Shown here: in pieces, positions 1 through 9,100 of the stretch
Layout: each line of letters opens with the position of its first letter
Numbering within the stretch: position 1 is the first letter of the stretch
From: Subdoligranulum sp.
Lineage (GTDB): Bacteria > Bacillota > Clostridia > Oscillospirales > Ruminococcaceae
Assembly: GCA_004555405.1 (NCBI GenBank)
Contig: SFIE01000007.1
Span: forward strand, 62,001-126,000
Reading direction: 5' to 3'
Length of the DNA: 64,000 nucleotides
Notes under the pieces: model-generated
The model's database searches: none
The model's input: the letters and a program-made list of their open reading frames with translations, nothing else
What the model was told of the DNA's origin: nothing
Position numbers and translations under genes: made by a program

Positions 1-1
1 C

Positions 2-481
2 GCCGCGGCCATTCACGAAACCTGCCTGGCCTTTGACCCCGCCAGCGATCTGAGCCTGGGCTTTTTGCCCAACCGCCAAAAGCGCCATTATGCCGAAATT
101 TACCGCACCAAGGCCATGGCCGATCTGGTGGTGGAGCATCAGCATCTGGATGTGTTTGTGCCGGGCTCTTCGGATGTGGGCGATGCCTCCAAGGTGGTGC
201 CCACGGCACAGTTTATCGCCGCCACCGCCACCCCGGGCACCCCGGCGCACTCCTGGCAGATGACCGCCCAGGGCAAAAGCGGCACCGCCGCCAAGGGAAT
301 GTGGTATGCGGCGCAGGTGCTGGCCGATGCCGCCATCACGCTGGTGCAAAACCCTGCACTGATACAAAAAGCCCAGCAGGAATTCCGCGAGGCCACCGAG
401 GGCAAGCCCTATGAATGCCCCATTCCCGCCAACATTCCGCCCCACCGCAATGTGGAAGAGCTTTTGGCCCTGCAAAAATAA
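2..481 (+). CDS. M20-family amidohydrolase, AbgB-like, C-terminal part (5' truncated by the window edge)
   Basis: The reading frame is open from the window edge, so only about the last 159 residues are visible. The stretch with GTPAHSWQMTAQGKS followed by AAKGMWYAAQVLADAAI matches the C-terminal part of the p-aminobenzoyl-glutamate hydrolase subunit B (AbgB) branch of the M20 zinc peptidases, which cleave amide bonds of acyl- or aminobenzoyl-amino acids in the cytoplasm. The metal ligands and the dimerisation-domain start lie outside the window, so the substrate cannot be judged. Family is fairly secure; AbgB rather than another M20 amidohydrolase is likely but not proven. A hairpin terminator follows directly. 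Confidence 0.8.
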   Translation, partial: AAAIHETCLAFDPASDLSLGFLPNRQKRHYAEIYRTKAMADLVVEHQHLDVFVPGSSDVGDASKVVPTAQFIAATATPGTPAHSWQMTAQGKSGTAAKGMWYAAQVLADAAITLVQNPALIQKAQQEFREATEGKPYECPIPANIPPHRNVEELLALQK

Positions 482-496
482 ACCCGAGCCCTTTTC

Positions 497-529
497 GCGC
501 CGAGGAACTGCTTCCCCGGCGCTTTTTTT
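497..529 (+). terminator. Rho-independent terminator after the amidohydrolase
   Basis: An 11-bp stem with one A-C mismatch (497-507 with 512-522) and a 4-nt loop runs straight into seven T residues. Confidence 0.75.
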
Positions 530-654
530 GCCGAAACTTCTGCAAACCGGGTATCCTTTTGCAGCGCTTCGTGCTATAATGGCTACCGGCGTTTTTTGCC
601 GTTCCGCATATTTTAAGGCGTCGTCGCCTTTAAAAAAAGAAAAGAGCCATCTGT

Positions 655-1797
655 ATGAAACACAACATAACACTCAAGAACTGCATCCGGAAAGAACCCG
701 TGCTTTGCACGGCGGCATTGCTGGCCGCCCTGTCGGCTCTGGTGGTTTTGCCGGATCCCTCCTACGCCGGGTATATCGATTTCCGCACGCTGGCCATTTT
801 GTTTTCCTTGATGACCGTGATGGCCGGGCTGCGGGGGCAGGGCGTGTTCAGCCGCATGGGGCAGGCGCTGCTGGGCCGCACCGGCGGGGTGTTTCCCTTG
901 GTGCTGGTGCTGGTGGGGCTGTGCTTTTTCGGCAGTATGCTGATCACCAACGATGTGGCCCTGCTCACCTTTGTGCCCTTCACCTTTGCGGTGCTGGGCC
1001 GTTTGGAGCCAAAGCTCTGCCGTGCGCTGGCCGTGCCCGTGGTGTGTATGCAAACCGTTGCCGCCAACCTTGGCAGTATGCTCACCCCCATTGGCAACCC
1101 GCAGAATTTGTATCTTTACGGCAAAAGCAATATGCCCCTGGCGCAGTTTGTGCGCTTAATGCTGCCCTATTCGCTGCTTTCGCTGGGGCTTTTGCTGGTG
1201 TGGGCCTTTGGGGTGTGCCGCACGCTTTCCCTTGGCGCTGCGCCCCGCACCCTCAGCACCGGGCACACCCCCATAGAAAGCCCGCGCCTTGTGGGAATGT
1301 ATGCTGTGCTGTTTTGCGTGTGCCTTGGCACCGTGGCACGCCTTGTGCCCTGCGGCGTTTCCTTTGCCGCCGTGCTGCTGTGTACATTTTGGGCTGACCG
1401 CAAGGCCCTGCGCCGGGTGGACTATTCGCTGCTTTGCACCTTTGCCGCCTTTTTTATTTTCATTGGCAATCTGGGGCGCGTGCCTGCCTTTTCGGCATGG
1501 CTGCAGGGCATGATCGCCGGGCGTGAGGTGCCGGTTGCGGTGCTGGCCTCGCAGCTCACCAGCAATGTGCCCGCCGCACTGCTGCTTTCGGGCTTTACGC
1601 AAAACACCGCCGCGCTGATCATCGGCACCAATCTGGGCGGCCTTGGAACGCTGATCGCCAGCATGGCCAGCCTGATCTCTTACCGGCAGATCGCACAGGA
1701 GCTGCCGCAGCAAAAGGGCCGCTATTTTGTGCAGTTCACCGTTTCCAATCTGGTGTTTCTGGCCATTTTGATGGCCGCATGGCTGATTTTCGGCTGA
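655..1797 (+). CDS. ArsB/NhaD/SLC13-type anion permease, YbiR-like
   Basis: A 380-residue integral membrane protein with about ten hydrophobic segments. The signature TPIGNPQNL near residue 147 and its counterpart in the second half (SQLTSNVPAALLLSGF, then GTNLGGLGTL) are the duplicated helical-hairpin motifs of the ion-transporter superfamily that includes ArsB, NhaD and the citrate/dicarboxylate permeases. The protein is therefore a secondary transporter of an anion or of Na+/H+; the sequence does not fix the substrate. Usual family length is 370-430 residues, so it appears complete. It stands alone between two terminators. A TATAAT at 575-580 could be its -10 box, but no clear -35 accompanies it. 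Confidence 0.75.
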   Translation: MKHNITLKNCIRKEPVLCTAALLAALSALVVLPDPSYAGYIDFRTLAILFSLMTVMAGLRGQGVFSRMGQALLGRTGGVFPLVLVLVGLCFFGSMLITNDVALLTFVPFTFAVLGRLEPKLCRALAVPVVCMQTVAANLGSMLTPIGNPQNLYLYGKSNMPLAQFVRLMLPYSLLSLGLLLVWAFGVCRTLSLGAAPRTLSTGHTPIESPRLVGMYAVLFCVCLGTVARLVPCGVSFAAVLLCTFWADRKALRRVDYSLLCTFAAFFIFIGNLGRVPAFSAWLQGMIAGREVPVAVLASQLTSNVPAALLLSGFTQNTAALIIGTNLGGLGTLIASMASLISYRQIAQELPQQKGRYFVQFTVSNLVFLAILMAAWLIFG

Positions 1798-1817
1798 TTT
1801 TTGCGCATATAAGTAAA

Positions 1818-1862
1818 AAAAGGCAGATGCAGGCTTTCGCTTGCATCTGCCTTTTGGTTTTT
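1818..1862. terminator. Bidirectional terminator between permease and dnaJ
   Basis: A 14-bp perfect stem (1818-1831 with 1842-1855) is flanked by A-rich sequence on the left and T-rich sequence on the right, so it can end both the plus-strand permease mRNA and the minus-strand heat-shock operon. Confidence 0.85.
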
Positions 1863-3031
1863 TATGCCTTGCCCTCAAACTTATCTTTCAGGCTTTTAAA
1901 GAAACCCTTGCGCTGCTCGTAGTTTTCGTCCTTCATGCAGGCATCAAAGGTTTTCAGCGCCTCGCGCTGGGTGCGGTTCAGCTTCTTGGGAATCTCCACC
2001 GTGACCACCACATACTGGTCGCCCCGGCCGCGGCCGTTCAGATACTGCACACCCTTGCCGCGCAGGCGGAACTTGGTGCCGCTCTGCGTGCCTTCTGGCA
2101 CGGTGTATTCCACCTTGCCGTCCACTGTGGGCACCGTGATATCAGCGCCCAGCACAGCCTGCGTATAGGTAATGGGCACATTCACCCAAATATCGTAGCC
2201 GTCGCGCTGGAACATACTGTCGGGGCGCACGGATACGGTTACGATCACATCGCCGCTGGGGCCGCCGTTCATACCGGCATCGCCCTGGCCGCGCAGTGCA
2301 ATGCTCTGATCGTCATTGATACCGGCCGGAATCTTGACCTCCAGCGTAGAGCGCTGGCTGGTTTTGCCGGTGCCATGGCACTCCTTGCAGGGATTTTTGA
2401 TGATCTGGCCCTTGCCGCCGCAGCGCTGGCAGGGCTGCTGGGTCTGCATCACGCCAAAGGGCGTGCGCTGCTGGCGCAGCACAAAGCCTCGGCCGCCGCA
2501 ATCGGGGCAGGTTTCGGGGCTGGTGCCCTTTTCGGCTCCCGAGCCGCCGCACTTTCCGCAGGGCTTCTGGCGGCTCAGCTGGATCTTTTTCACACAGCCG
2601 TGTACGGCCTCGTTAAATTCCAGCGTGATGCTCACCCGCAGATCGCGCCCTTTGCGCGGGGCGTTGGGGTTTGCACGGCTGCTGCCGCCGCCAAAGCCGC
2701 CGAAGCCGCCGCCGAACAGATCGCCAAAAATATCGCCAAGGTCCACGCCGCCTGCGCCGCCGAAGCCGCCGCCAAAGCCGCCTTGCCCCGCGCCGTAGCT
2801 GGGGTCAACACCGGCAAAGCCGTACTGATCGTAGCGCTGGCGCTTTTCGGGGTCACTCAGCACCTCGTTGGCCTCGTTGATCTCTTTAAATTTTTCCTCG
2901 GCGTTTTTATCGCCGGGGTTATAGTCCGGGTGATACTTCATAGCCAGCTTGCGGTAGGCTTTTTTGATCTCCTCCGCCGTGGCTCCTTTGCTCAAACCCA
3001 GGACTTCATAATAATCGCGTTTTTCAGCCAT
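1862..3031 (-). CDS. dnaJ: Chaperone protein DnaJ (Hsp40)
   Basis: Co-chaperone that delivers unfolded clients to DnaK and stimulates its ATPase. The 389 residues show the full type I layout: J domain with the HPD tripeptide (KYHPDYNPG, about residue 33), a Gly/Phe-rich linker rich in GGFGG, four zinc-binding repeats (CGKCGGSG, CPDCGGRG, CQRCGGKG, CKECHGTG) and a C-terminal substrate-binding region. It is the last gene of hrcA-grpE-dnaK-dnaJ, 146 nt after dnaK, and ends at a strong terminator. Expression presumably follows the CIRCE-controlled promoter upstream of hrcA. Confidence 0.97.
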   Translation of the reverse strand: MAEKRDYYEVLGLSKGATAEEIKKAYRKLAMKYHPDYNPGDKNAEEKFKEINEANEVLSDPEKRQRYDQYGFAGVDPSYGAGQGGFGGGFGGAGGVDLGDIFGDLFGGGFGGFGGGSSRANPNAPRKGRDLRVSITLEFNEAVHGCVKKIQLSRQKPCGKCGGSGAEKGTSPETCPDCGGRGFVLRQQRTPFGVMQTQQPCQRCGGKGQIIKNPCKECHGTGKTSQRSTLEVKIPAGINDDQSIALRGQGDAGMNGGPSGDVIVTVSVRPDSMFQRDGYDIWVNVPITYTQAVLGADITVPTVDGKVEYTVPEGTQSGTKFRLRGKGVQYLNGRGRGDQYVVVTVEIPKKLNRTQREALKTFDACMKDENYEQRKGFFKSLKDKFEGKA

Positions 3032-3177
3032 AAAAGTTCCTCTATACTTTCCACAAAAAAGAAGTCAGGTTTCGGAGCTTCCCTGCCGGGAAGCACGGCG
3101 CGCTTTTCCCACAAAGCCGCCCCACGGACAGTGCCGGGGGCGGCTGCATGATTTTTTGGAAAAACGCTCAGGCCTTA

Positions 3178-5001
3178 TCAGACCTCTTTAAAGTCGGCAT
3201 CCACAACGCCGTCATCGTTCTGGCCGCCCTGAGGATTCTGGCCGGCACCGGGCTGTGCGCCTGCTGCCTGCTGTGCCTGTGCTGCCTGCTGATACAGGTT
3301 CTCAAACACCTTCTGCAGATCCTCCTGCTTTGCCTTGATCTCATCGGTGGTGCCGCTCTTGATGGCTTCCTTCAAAGCGTTCAGCTTGGTTTCGGCCTCG
3401 GTCTTGATCTCGGCGGGCACCTTGTCGCCCATTTCCTTCAGGGCCTTCTCGGTCTGGAACACCATGCCGTCGGCGCCGTTGCGCACATCCACTTCCTCGC
3501 GCTTCTTCTTGTCATCGGCGGCAAACTGCTCGGCTTCCTTCACAGCCTTGTCGATGTCTTCCTTGCTCATGTTGGTAGAAGCGGTAATGGTGATGTGCTG
3601 CTCCTTGCCGGTGCCCAGATCCTTAGCGGAAACATTCACAATGCCGTTGGCATCGATATCGAAGGTAACTTCGATCTGAGGCACGCCGCGGGGAGCGGGA
3701 GCAATGCCGTCCAGATGGAAGGTTCCCAGGCTCTTGTTGTCCCGGGCAAACTCACGCTCGCCCTGCAGAACATTCACTTCCACGCTGGGCTGGTTGTCGG
3801 CAGCCGTCGAGAACACCTGGCTCTTCTTGGTGGGGATGGTGGTGTTGCGGTCGATGATCTTGGTGCAAACGCCGCCCAGAGTTTCAATGCCCAGGCTCAG
3901 AGGAGTCACATCCAGCAGCAGCAGGCCCTTCACATCGCCCTGCAGAACGCCGCCCTGAATGGCAGCGCCCACAGCAACGCATTCGTCGGGGTTGATGCCC
4001 TTGAAGGGCTCGCAGCCCAGTTCCTTTTTAACAGCTTCCTGCACAGCGGGAATACGGGTAGAACCGCCCACCAGCAGCACCTTGCTCAGATCCGAAGCCT
4101 TCAGGCCGGCATCCTGCAAAGCCTTGCGCACGGGGGTCATGGTGCGCTCCACCAGATCGCTGGTGAGTGCATCAAACTGTGCGCGGGTCAGGGTCATATC
4201 CAAGTGCTTGGGGCCGGTGGCATCGGCGGTGATAAAGGGCAGGTTGATGTTGGTGCTGGTGGCGCTGGAAAGCTCGATCTTGGCCTTTTCGGCGGCTTCC
4301 TTCAGGCGCTGAGCAGCCATTTTATCCTTGCGCAGGTCAATGCCGTTTTCCTTCTGGAAGTCATCGGCCATCCAGTCGATCACGCGCTGGTCAAAGTCGT
4401 CGCCGCCCAGATGGGTGTCGCCGTTGGTAGCCAGAACCTCGGTCACGCCGTCGCCCATTTCGATGATGGAAACATCGAAGGTGCCGCCGCCCAGGTCATA
4501 CACCATGATCTTCTGATCGTTTTCCTTATCCACGCCGTATGCCAGTGCAGCGGCAGTGGGCTCGTTGATGATACGCTTTACATTCAGGCCGGCAATGGTG
4601 CCTGCGTTCTTGGTTGCCTGACGCTGGCTGTCGTTGAAGTAAGCGGGAACGGTGATCACAGCTTCGGTAACAGGCTCGCCCAGATAAGCCTCAGCATCGG
4701 CCTTCAGCTTAGCCAGGATCATAGCGCTGATCTCTTCGGGGGTGTAGTCCTTATTGCCAGCGTGTACCTTGTAAGAAGTGCCCATGTGGCGCTTGATGGA
4801 GGAAATGGTGTTTTCAGGGTTGGTGATAGCCTGACGCTTTGCCACCTGACCCACCAGACGGTCGCCGTTCTTAGCGAAGCCCACCACAGAAGGGGTGGTG
4901 CGTGCGCCTTCGGCGTTGGCGATAACAACGGGCTCGCCGCCCTCGATCACAGCCACACAGCTGTTGGTAGTACCAAGGTCAATACCAATAATTTTGCTCA
5001 T
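3178..5001 (-). CDS. dnaK: Chaperone protein DnaK (Hsp70)
   Basis: ATP-dependent Hsp70 chaperone of the cytosol. The 607 residues include the actin-like ATPase motifs GIDLGTTNSC at the N-terminus and YDLGGGTFDVS near residue 167, the interdomain-linker region around VLLLDVTPLSLGIETLGG, the substrate-binding domain, and a C-terminal tail ending in DADFKEV. The length and the shortened ATPase domain fit Gram-positive DnaK proteins. GrpE lies 78 nt upstream and DnaJ 146 nt downstream on the same strand. The coding sequence favours a narrow set of codons, as expected for a highly expressed gene. Confidence 0.98.
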   Translation of the reverse strand: MSKIIGIDLGTTNSCVAVIEGGEPVVIANAEGARTTPSVVGFAKNGDRLVGQVAKRQAITNPENTISSIKRHMGTSYKVHAGNKDYTPEEISAMILAKLKADAEAYLGEPVTEAVITVPAYFNDSQRQATKNAGTIAGLNVKRIINEPTAAALAYGVDKENDQKIMVYDLGGGTFDVSIIEMGDGVTEVLATNGDTHLGGDDFDQRVIDWMADDFQKENGIDLRKDKMAAQRLKEAAEKAKIELSSATSTNINLPFITADATGPKHLDMTLTRAQFDALTSDLVERTMTPVRKALQDAGLKASDLSKVLLVGGSTRIPAVQEAVKKELGCEPFKGINPDECVAVGAAIQGGVLQGDVKGLLLLDVTPLSLGIETLGGVCTKIIDRNTTIPTKKSQVFSTAADNQPSVEVNVLQGEREFARDNKSLGTFHLDGIAPAPRGVPQIEVTFDIDANGIVNVSAKDLGTGKEQHITITASTNMSKEDIDKAVKEAEQFAADDKKKREEVDVRNGADGMVFQTEKALKEMGDKVPAEIKTEAETKLNALKEAIKSGTTDEIKAKQEDLQKVFENLYQQAAQAQQAAGAQPGAGQNPQGGQNDDGVVDADFKEV

Positions 5002-5079
5002 AAAAATTGCTCCTCTCTGAATCGAAACGATGTTTTCTGATTTTGTTCTATATAGAAAAAGTGAAATGCTTTGGAAAAC

Positions 5080-5673
5080 TTATTCTGTGACCACCACAGT
5101 GGCATGGCGGATGATCTTATCCCCCAGCATATAGCCCTTTTGGAACACATTGGCTACAACGCCGCTTTTCTGGCCGTCCTGTGCGGGTACCTGCTGCACC
5201 GCGTTCATGGTGTTGGGGTCAAACTCTTTGCCCAGCGCCTCGATCTCGCTGATGTTCAGCTTTGCCAGTGCCTGCTCGGCCTTATCCAGGGTCATGCACA
5301 CGCCCTTTTTGTAGTTTTCATCGGCACACGGGGCGTTGGCGGCCATATCCAGCGTATCCAGGATTCCCAGGATCTGGTTTACGGCATGGCTCACGCCGTC
5401 GCCGAACTTCTGGTCAGCCTCCCGGGCGCTGCGCTTGCGGAAGTTTTCATACTCGGCAGCGGTGCGCAGCAGCCGGTCTTTGGCTTCGGCAGCCTCTTTT
5501 TCGGCGGCCTCTGCCCGGGCCTTAGCGGCCTCCAGCTCGGCAGCGTGCTTTTTGCTGCCCTTTTCTTTTTTATCCTTTTCGGGGGCAGCTTCGGGTTTTG
5601 CTTCGGCTGCCTGCTCGGCGGGCGCTGCGGCCTGTTCGGGCTGCTGAGCTGCCTTCTTGATCTCTTCGCTCAT
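5080..5673 (-). CDS. grpE: Nucleotide exchange factor GrpE
   Basis: Releases ADP from DnaK. The first 60 or so of 197 residues are a low-complexity Ala/Glu/Lys region, followed by the long dimerising helix (LLRTAAEYENFRKRSARE) and the C-terminal beta domain with VANVFQKGYMLGDKIIRHA, a typical GrpE ending. The start codon overlaps the hrcA stop as ATGA, which implies translational coupling. The Ala-rich tail is longer than usual but such N-termini vary widely between species. Confidence 0.95.
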   Translation of the reverse strand: MSEEIKKAAQQPEQAAAPAEQAAEAKPEAAPEKDKKEKGSKKHAAELEAAKARAEAAEKEAAEAKDRLLRTAAEYENFRKRSAREADQKFGDGVSHAVNQILGILDTLDMAANAPCADENYKKGVCMTLDKAEQALAKLNISEIEALGKEFDPNTMNAVQQVPAQDGQKSGVVANVFQKGYMLGDKIIRHATVVVTE

Positions 5674-6689
5674 TCAAGTGCCTCCTGATTTTTCCCGGAC
5701 ATACACTGCCCGAGTTTGGTAGAAAAATAATCCATAATGGGGATCAGCTTTCGGAAGTTCATGCGGCTGGGGCCGATCAGGGCCACCGTTCCGGTCAGGC
5801 CGCCGCCTGCCAGATACCGCTTGCTGATAATGGAAATTCCCGGCATGGTGGGCTCCATTTCATCGCCCAGCTGCACGGTAAGCTTGCCGCCGTCCGGTGC
5901 GATCAGGTGCGAAGCGTTGGCGCTGTCGGCAAAAATTTCCAGCAGCGTTGCCAGATTGTGCCTGCTTTCGGGCCACTTTACCAGATTCTGTGCGCCCTCC
6001 AGCTGGGCCACAGGCTCGGTGCGGATCAGCGCCGCCGCCGCACCCAGAACGGGGGTAAGCTGCGGGCTGCACTGGCGCGCCAGACCGATCAGCATGGCAT
6101 CGCTCAGATCCGCCGGGGAAACAAAGCTCAAATGCGCATTCAGCAGCTGCGCCATCGCAGCGGCTTCCTGGCGGGAAAGGCCGGTGTCTACGCGGGCCAC
6201 ACGGGTTCGCACACCGCCCGCGCTGGTCACGGCCAGCACCGCAGCGGAATAGCGCCCCACCTGCACCACCTCAAAGTGGGCGATGCAAAGATCGTCGGCC
6301 CGGGGGGTGGTGGCTGCGGCAGCCACGCCGGTCACATCGGCCAAGGCTCTGGCAGCGCTTTGCGCCAGCTTTTCGGGCTCGATATCCATATTATAAAAAA
6401 GGGAATCCACCATGCGGCGGCTTTCGGCATCCAATGCGGGGATATCCTGCAAAAGGTGATCCACATAATACCGATAGCCCTGCGGGCTTGGCACACGGCC
6501 TGCACTGGTGTGAGGCTGTGCCAGCAGCCCCAGCTTGGTGAGCGCTGCCATTTCGTTGCGCAGCGTTGCACTGCTGACGGCCATGTCCAGATACTCGCTG
6601 AGAAGGCTGCTGCCAACCGGCTCGCCATCCATTCCGTACAGCGCCACGATTGCTTCCAGCACCCGGCGCTTTCGATCATCCACAGTCAT
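5670..6689 (-). CDS. hrcA: Heat-inducible transcription repressor HrcA
   Basis: Winged-helix repressor that binds CIRCE and represses class I heat-shock genes; its activity depends on GroEL in known cases. The N-terminus (DRKRRVLEAIVALYGMDGEPVGSSLLSE, then SATLRNEMAALTKLGLL) is the HrcA DNA-binding domain, followed by the GAF-like core and a C-terminal VALIGPSRMNFRKLIPIMDYFS. At 339 residues it has the normal length. It is the first gene of the operon, directly downstream of an exact CIRCE sequence, so it regulates itself and grpE-dnaK-dnaJ. Confidence 0.96.
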   Translation of the reverse strand: MTVDDRKRRVLEAIVALYGMDGEPVGSSLLSEYLDMAVSSATLRNEMAALTKLGLLAQPHTSAGRVPSPQGYRYYVDHLLQDIPALDAESRRMVDSLFYNMDIEPEKLAQSAARALADVTGVAAAATTPRADDLCIAHFEVVQVGRYSAAVLAVTSAGGVRTRVARVDTGLSRQEAAAMAQLLNAHLSFVSPADLSDAMLIGLARQCSPQLTPVLGAAAALIRTEPVAQLEGAQNLVKWPESRHNLATLLEIFADSANASHLIAPDGGKLTVQLGDEMEPTMPGISIISKRYLAGGGLTGTVALIGPSRMNFRKLIPIMDYFSTKLGQCMSGKNQEALE

Positions 6690-6714
6690 TGTATCCGGCT
6701 CCCTTTCGTTTCGT

Positions 6715-6741
6715 TTAGCACTCTTTATCTCTGAGTGCTAA
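6715..6741 (-). promoter_or_regulatory. CIRCE operator of the heat-shock operon
   Basis: Exact match to the consensus TTAGCACTC-N9-GAGTGCTAA (6715-6723 and 6733-6741). It sits between the -10 box and the hrcA start, where HrcA binding would block transcription initiation. Confidence 0.97.
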
Positions 6742-6745
6742 AGAT

Positions 6746-6773
6746 ATAATATCACAATCCCGGCCGGTGTCAA
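6746..6773 (-). promoter_or_regulatory. Sigma-A promoter of hrcA-grpE-dnaK-dnaJ
   Basis: On the minus strand, TTGACA (6768-6773) and TATTAT (6746-6751) are separated by 16 nt, with the CIRCE element placed over the expected transcription start. Confidence 0.85.
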
Positions 6774-6949
6774 TAGATTTTCCAAAAAAATTTGAAGTTT
6801 AACATTTTGGTCACAATCCGGGCACAATTTGTTTGAATTTGCCCCCGCCCCGCTTTTGCGCCGCCGTTTTGGGGCTGATTATAGATGTATATATATTACC
6901 CTATAGTGCCTCGCCCATACGGTTCTGCCGCTGCCCTGCGTGTGCAAAA

Positions 6950-6978
6950 TTGAATTTTCCGCTCAAAGCGGCTATAAT
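6950..6978 (+). promoter_or_regulatory. Promoter of the SdpI-like gene
   Basis: TTGAAT (6950-6955) and TATAAT (6973-6978) with a 17-nt spacer. Transcription would begin near 6985, which rules out an otherwise possible coding start at 6940 and supports the start at 7009. Confidence 0.7.
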
Positions 6979-7008
6979 GGCAGCAGAAGCAACAGCCCTT
7001 TTTACACT

Positions 7009-7392
7009 ATGAAACGAGACGAGCTTATGGCTTTTTGGTGTTTTATGCTGCTGTGTGATCTGCTGATCCCCCTTACCATGATCCTTGCCGGGGCGGTCAT
7101 GTGCCGCCGCAGCCCCCGCAGGATCAATCGCTTTTTCGGTTATCGCACAAGGCGCTCCATGCAAAACCCGGACACCTGGAGGTTTGCCCAGGCCTACTAC
7201 GGGCGGCTGTGCCGGAAAATGGGCTGGCCTGCCGCTGCTGTGACCGGCTGTGCGCAGCTGCTGTTTTTGCATAGCAGCCCGGATATGCTTGGTGCTTTTT
7301 CCGCTGCGGCAGTGTTGGTGCAGTCTGCGCTGCTGGTGCTTTCGATCTTTTTCACCGAAAAAGCGCTCAAAAAGAAATTCGGCGATCTCTGA
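7009..7392 (+). CDS. SdpI/YhfL-family membrane protein
   Basis: A 127-residue protein with three or four hydrophobic segments. The cytoplasmic motif NRFFGYRTRRSMQNPDTWRFAQ-like region (the part INRFFGYRT is diagnostic) is shared by SdpI, the immunity and signal-transducing protein of Bacillus toxin SdpC, and by many relatives of unknown role. The start at 7009 is chosen because the promoter lies at 6950-6978; the ATG at 7027 is also possible and no strong ribosome-binding site decides between them. No toxin-like gene or regulator is adjacent, so a bacteriocin-immunity role is not supported here. Confidence 0.7.
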   Translation: MKRDELMAFWCFMLLCDLLIPLTMILAGAVMCRRSPRRINRFFGYRTRRSMQNPDTWRFAQAYYGRLCRKMGWPAAAVTGCAQLLFLHSSPDMLGAFSAAAVLVQSALLVLSIFFTEKALKKKFGDL

Positions 7393-7425
7393 CCGGCCTT
7401 TTCCGCAGCATTCCCTATATGCAAA

Positions 7426-7467
7426 GACAGCCGGGGCTTTTTGCCCCGGCTGTCGGCCGTTTTTTAT
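7426..7467. terminator. Bidirectional terminator between SdpI-like gene and ptsI
   Basis: A 12-bp perfect GC-rich stem (7426-7437 with 7443-7454), with T-rich sequence after it on the plus strand; the ptsI stop codon lies at its right edge. Confidence 0.75.
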
Positions 7468-9053
7468 ACTGTAATGTCTGCAATGTGCCGCCGCATGGCA
7501 AGCACCTGCCCGGGCGGCACCGAAAGGCCGTCCACCCCCAGGGCCAGCAGCGCCCGGGTGGCCGCCGGGTCGGCTGCCAGCTGGCCGCACACATTCACCC
7601 TGCAGCCCTGGGCATGGGCCGCCTGCACAGTCATGCCCACAAGGCGCAAAAGCGCCGGGTCAGCCGCTGCATACAGCACCTCGCCCTCCCGCTCGCTGGC
7701 AAAGGTGTATTGGTGCAGATCGTTGGTGCCGATGGACAAAAATGCGCAGCGCCTGGCCAGCTCGGCTGCATACAGCACCGCCGCCGGGGTTTCCACCATG
7801 CACCCCACCGAGGCCTTGCCAAAGGCGGTGCCTTCGGCGGCCAGCTCGGCCCGGCATTCCTCCAGCAGTGTTAGAGCTTTGTCCAATTCATCGGGGGTAC
7901 ACACCATGGGAAACATGATGCCCAGCGGGCCGCAGGCCGCCGCACGCAGCGCAGCCCGCAGCTGCGTTTTCAGCAGATGGGGGTTTTGCAGCCCAAAGCG
8001 CAGCCCGCGGCAGCCCATTTCCGGGTTGGCACAGGCGGGCAGGTGCATATACGGGGCGGTTTTATCCGCGCCCAGATCAAAAGTGCGCAGCGTGACCGGC
8101 TTGCCGGGCAAGGCCCTGAGTGCGGCGCAATAGGCCGCATACTGTGCGTTTTCGGTGGGCCAGTTTGGGCTTTCCAGATACAAAAACTCGCTGCGCAGCA
8201 GCCCCACGCCCTCGGCATCGCTAATTTGCAGCGCGGGCAGATCGGCCATGCCCCCAATATTGGCCAGCAGCGCCACGCTTTGCCCGTTGGCGGTTTGGGT
8301 GGGCTTGCCGCGATAGCTTTCCAAAAGCGCGGTCTGCCGGGCCAGCGCACGGGCGCTTTGCGCATACGCAGCCTGCCGGGCCTCGTCGGGGTCCAGCACA
8401 ATGCCGCCTGTGCCGCCGTTCAGCAGGGCGGTGCGGCCGTGCCAGTCAGGCCCGGCCTCGGGGCAAAAGATCAGCGGAATGCCCATGCTGCGCGCCAGAA
8501 TGGCCATGTGGCTTTGCGCGCCGCCCTTTTGCAGCACCACGCCCAGCAAAAGCCCCTTCGGCAGGCTGACGGCCTGCCCGGGAAACAGCTGCTGAGCGGC
8601 CAGTATGGCCGGGCGGCTGAGGGTGGGGGCCGCGCCGCCCTCAATGGCAGCCGCCAGCTCTTCGCCCAGCTCGGCCATATCCTCGCTGCGCTGGCGCATA
8701 TAGTCATCGTCCAGCGCGGCAAACAAAGCCCCCACTTCTCTCATGCCAAGGCGCGCGGCCTCGGCGGCGGGCTTGCCCTGCTCGATATAAGGCCGCACAT
8801 ATTCCTCCAGGTCTTCCTGCAGCAGCATTCCGTGCAATTCAAAAATGGCTGCGGCTTCTTCGCCTGCCTGCTCCCGTGCTGCCTGATACAGCTGCGCCTG
8901 ACGGAGCGTGCAATCCTCACGCGCAAGGCGGAATTTTTCCAGCTCCTGCGCAGGGGTGCCCTGGGGCGTTTTGCCGCAGGCTGTTTCGGCAAACCAAACC
9001 ACGCTTCCCTGCGCCAGCCCCGGCGCAGCGGCCCTTCCGCTGAATTGCTGCAT
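7464..9053 (-). CDS. ptsI: Phosphoenolpyruvate-protein phosphotransferase (PTS enzyme I)
   Basis: Takes phosphate from PEP and passes it to HPr in sugar uptake by the phosphotransferase system. The active-site histidine is H182 in GGAQSHMAILARSMGIP, and the PEP-binding barrel carries LLRSEFLYL, CANPEMGCRGLRFGL, SIGTNDLHQYT and the conserved Cys in NVCGQLAADP, so all catalytic elements are present. At 529 residues it is about 40 shorter than typical enzyme I, mainly from a trimmed HPr-binding domain. It has a good ribosome-binding site (GGAGGGAT). The gene follows ptsH after an 85-nt gap that contains a terminator-like hairpin, so its level is probably set partly by read-through. Confidence 0.92.
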   Translation of the reverse strand: MQQFSGRAAAPGLAQGSVVWFAETACGKTPQGTPAQELEKFRLAREDCTLRQAQLYQAAREQAGEEAAAIFELHGMLLQEDLEEYVRPYIEQGKPAAEAARLGMREVGALFAALDDDYMRQRSEDMAELGEELAAAIEGGAAPTLSRPAILAAQQLFPGQAVSLPKGLLLGVVLQKGGAQSHMAILARSMGIPLIFCPEAGPDWHGRTALLNGGTGGIVLDPDEARQAAYAQSARALARQTALLESYRGKPTQTANGQSVALLANIGGMADLPALQISDAEGVGLLRSEFLYLESPNWPTENAQYAAYCAALRALPGKPVTLRTFDLGADKTAPYMHLPACANPEMGCRGLRFGLQNPHLLKTQLRAALRAAACGPLGIMFPMVCTPDELDKALTLLEECRAELAAEGTAFGKASVGCMVETPAAVLYAAELARRCAFLSIGTNDLHQYTFASEREGEVLYAAADPALLRLVGMTVQAAHAQGCRVNVCGQLAADPAATRALLALGVDGLSVPPGQVLAMRRHIADITV

Positions 9054-9100
9054 CTGTGTATCCCTCCGCTTGCAGGCAGCGCCCGGTGCAGCGCCGCCCT

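Noticed and set aside
3148..5040. A 630-codon plus-strand open frame opposite dnaK
   Set aside because: Such antisense frames are common over dnaK because of its codon pattern; no ribosome-binding site or motif supports it.
6940..7008. Longer N-terminus of the SdpI-like protein
   Set aside because: A well-spaced promoter (6950-6978) lies inside this stretch.
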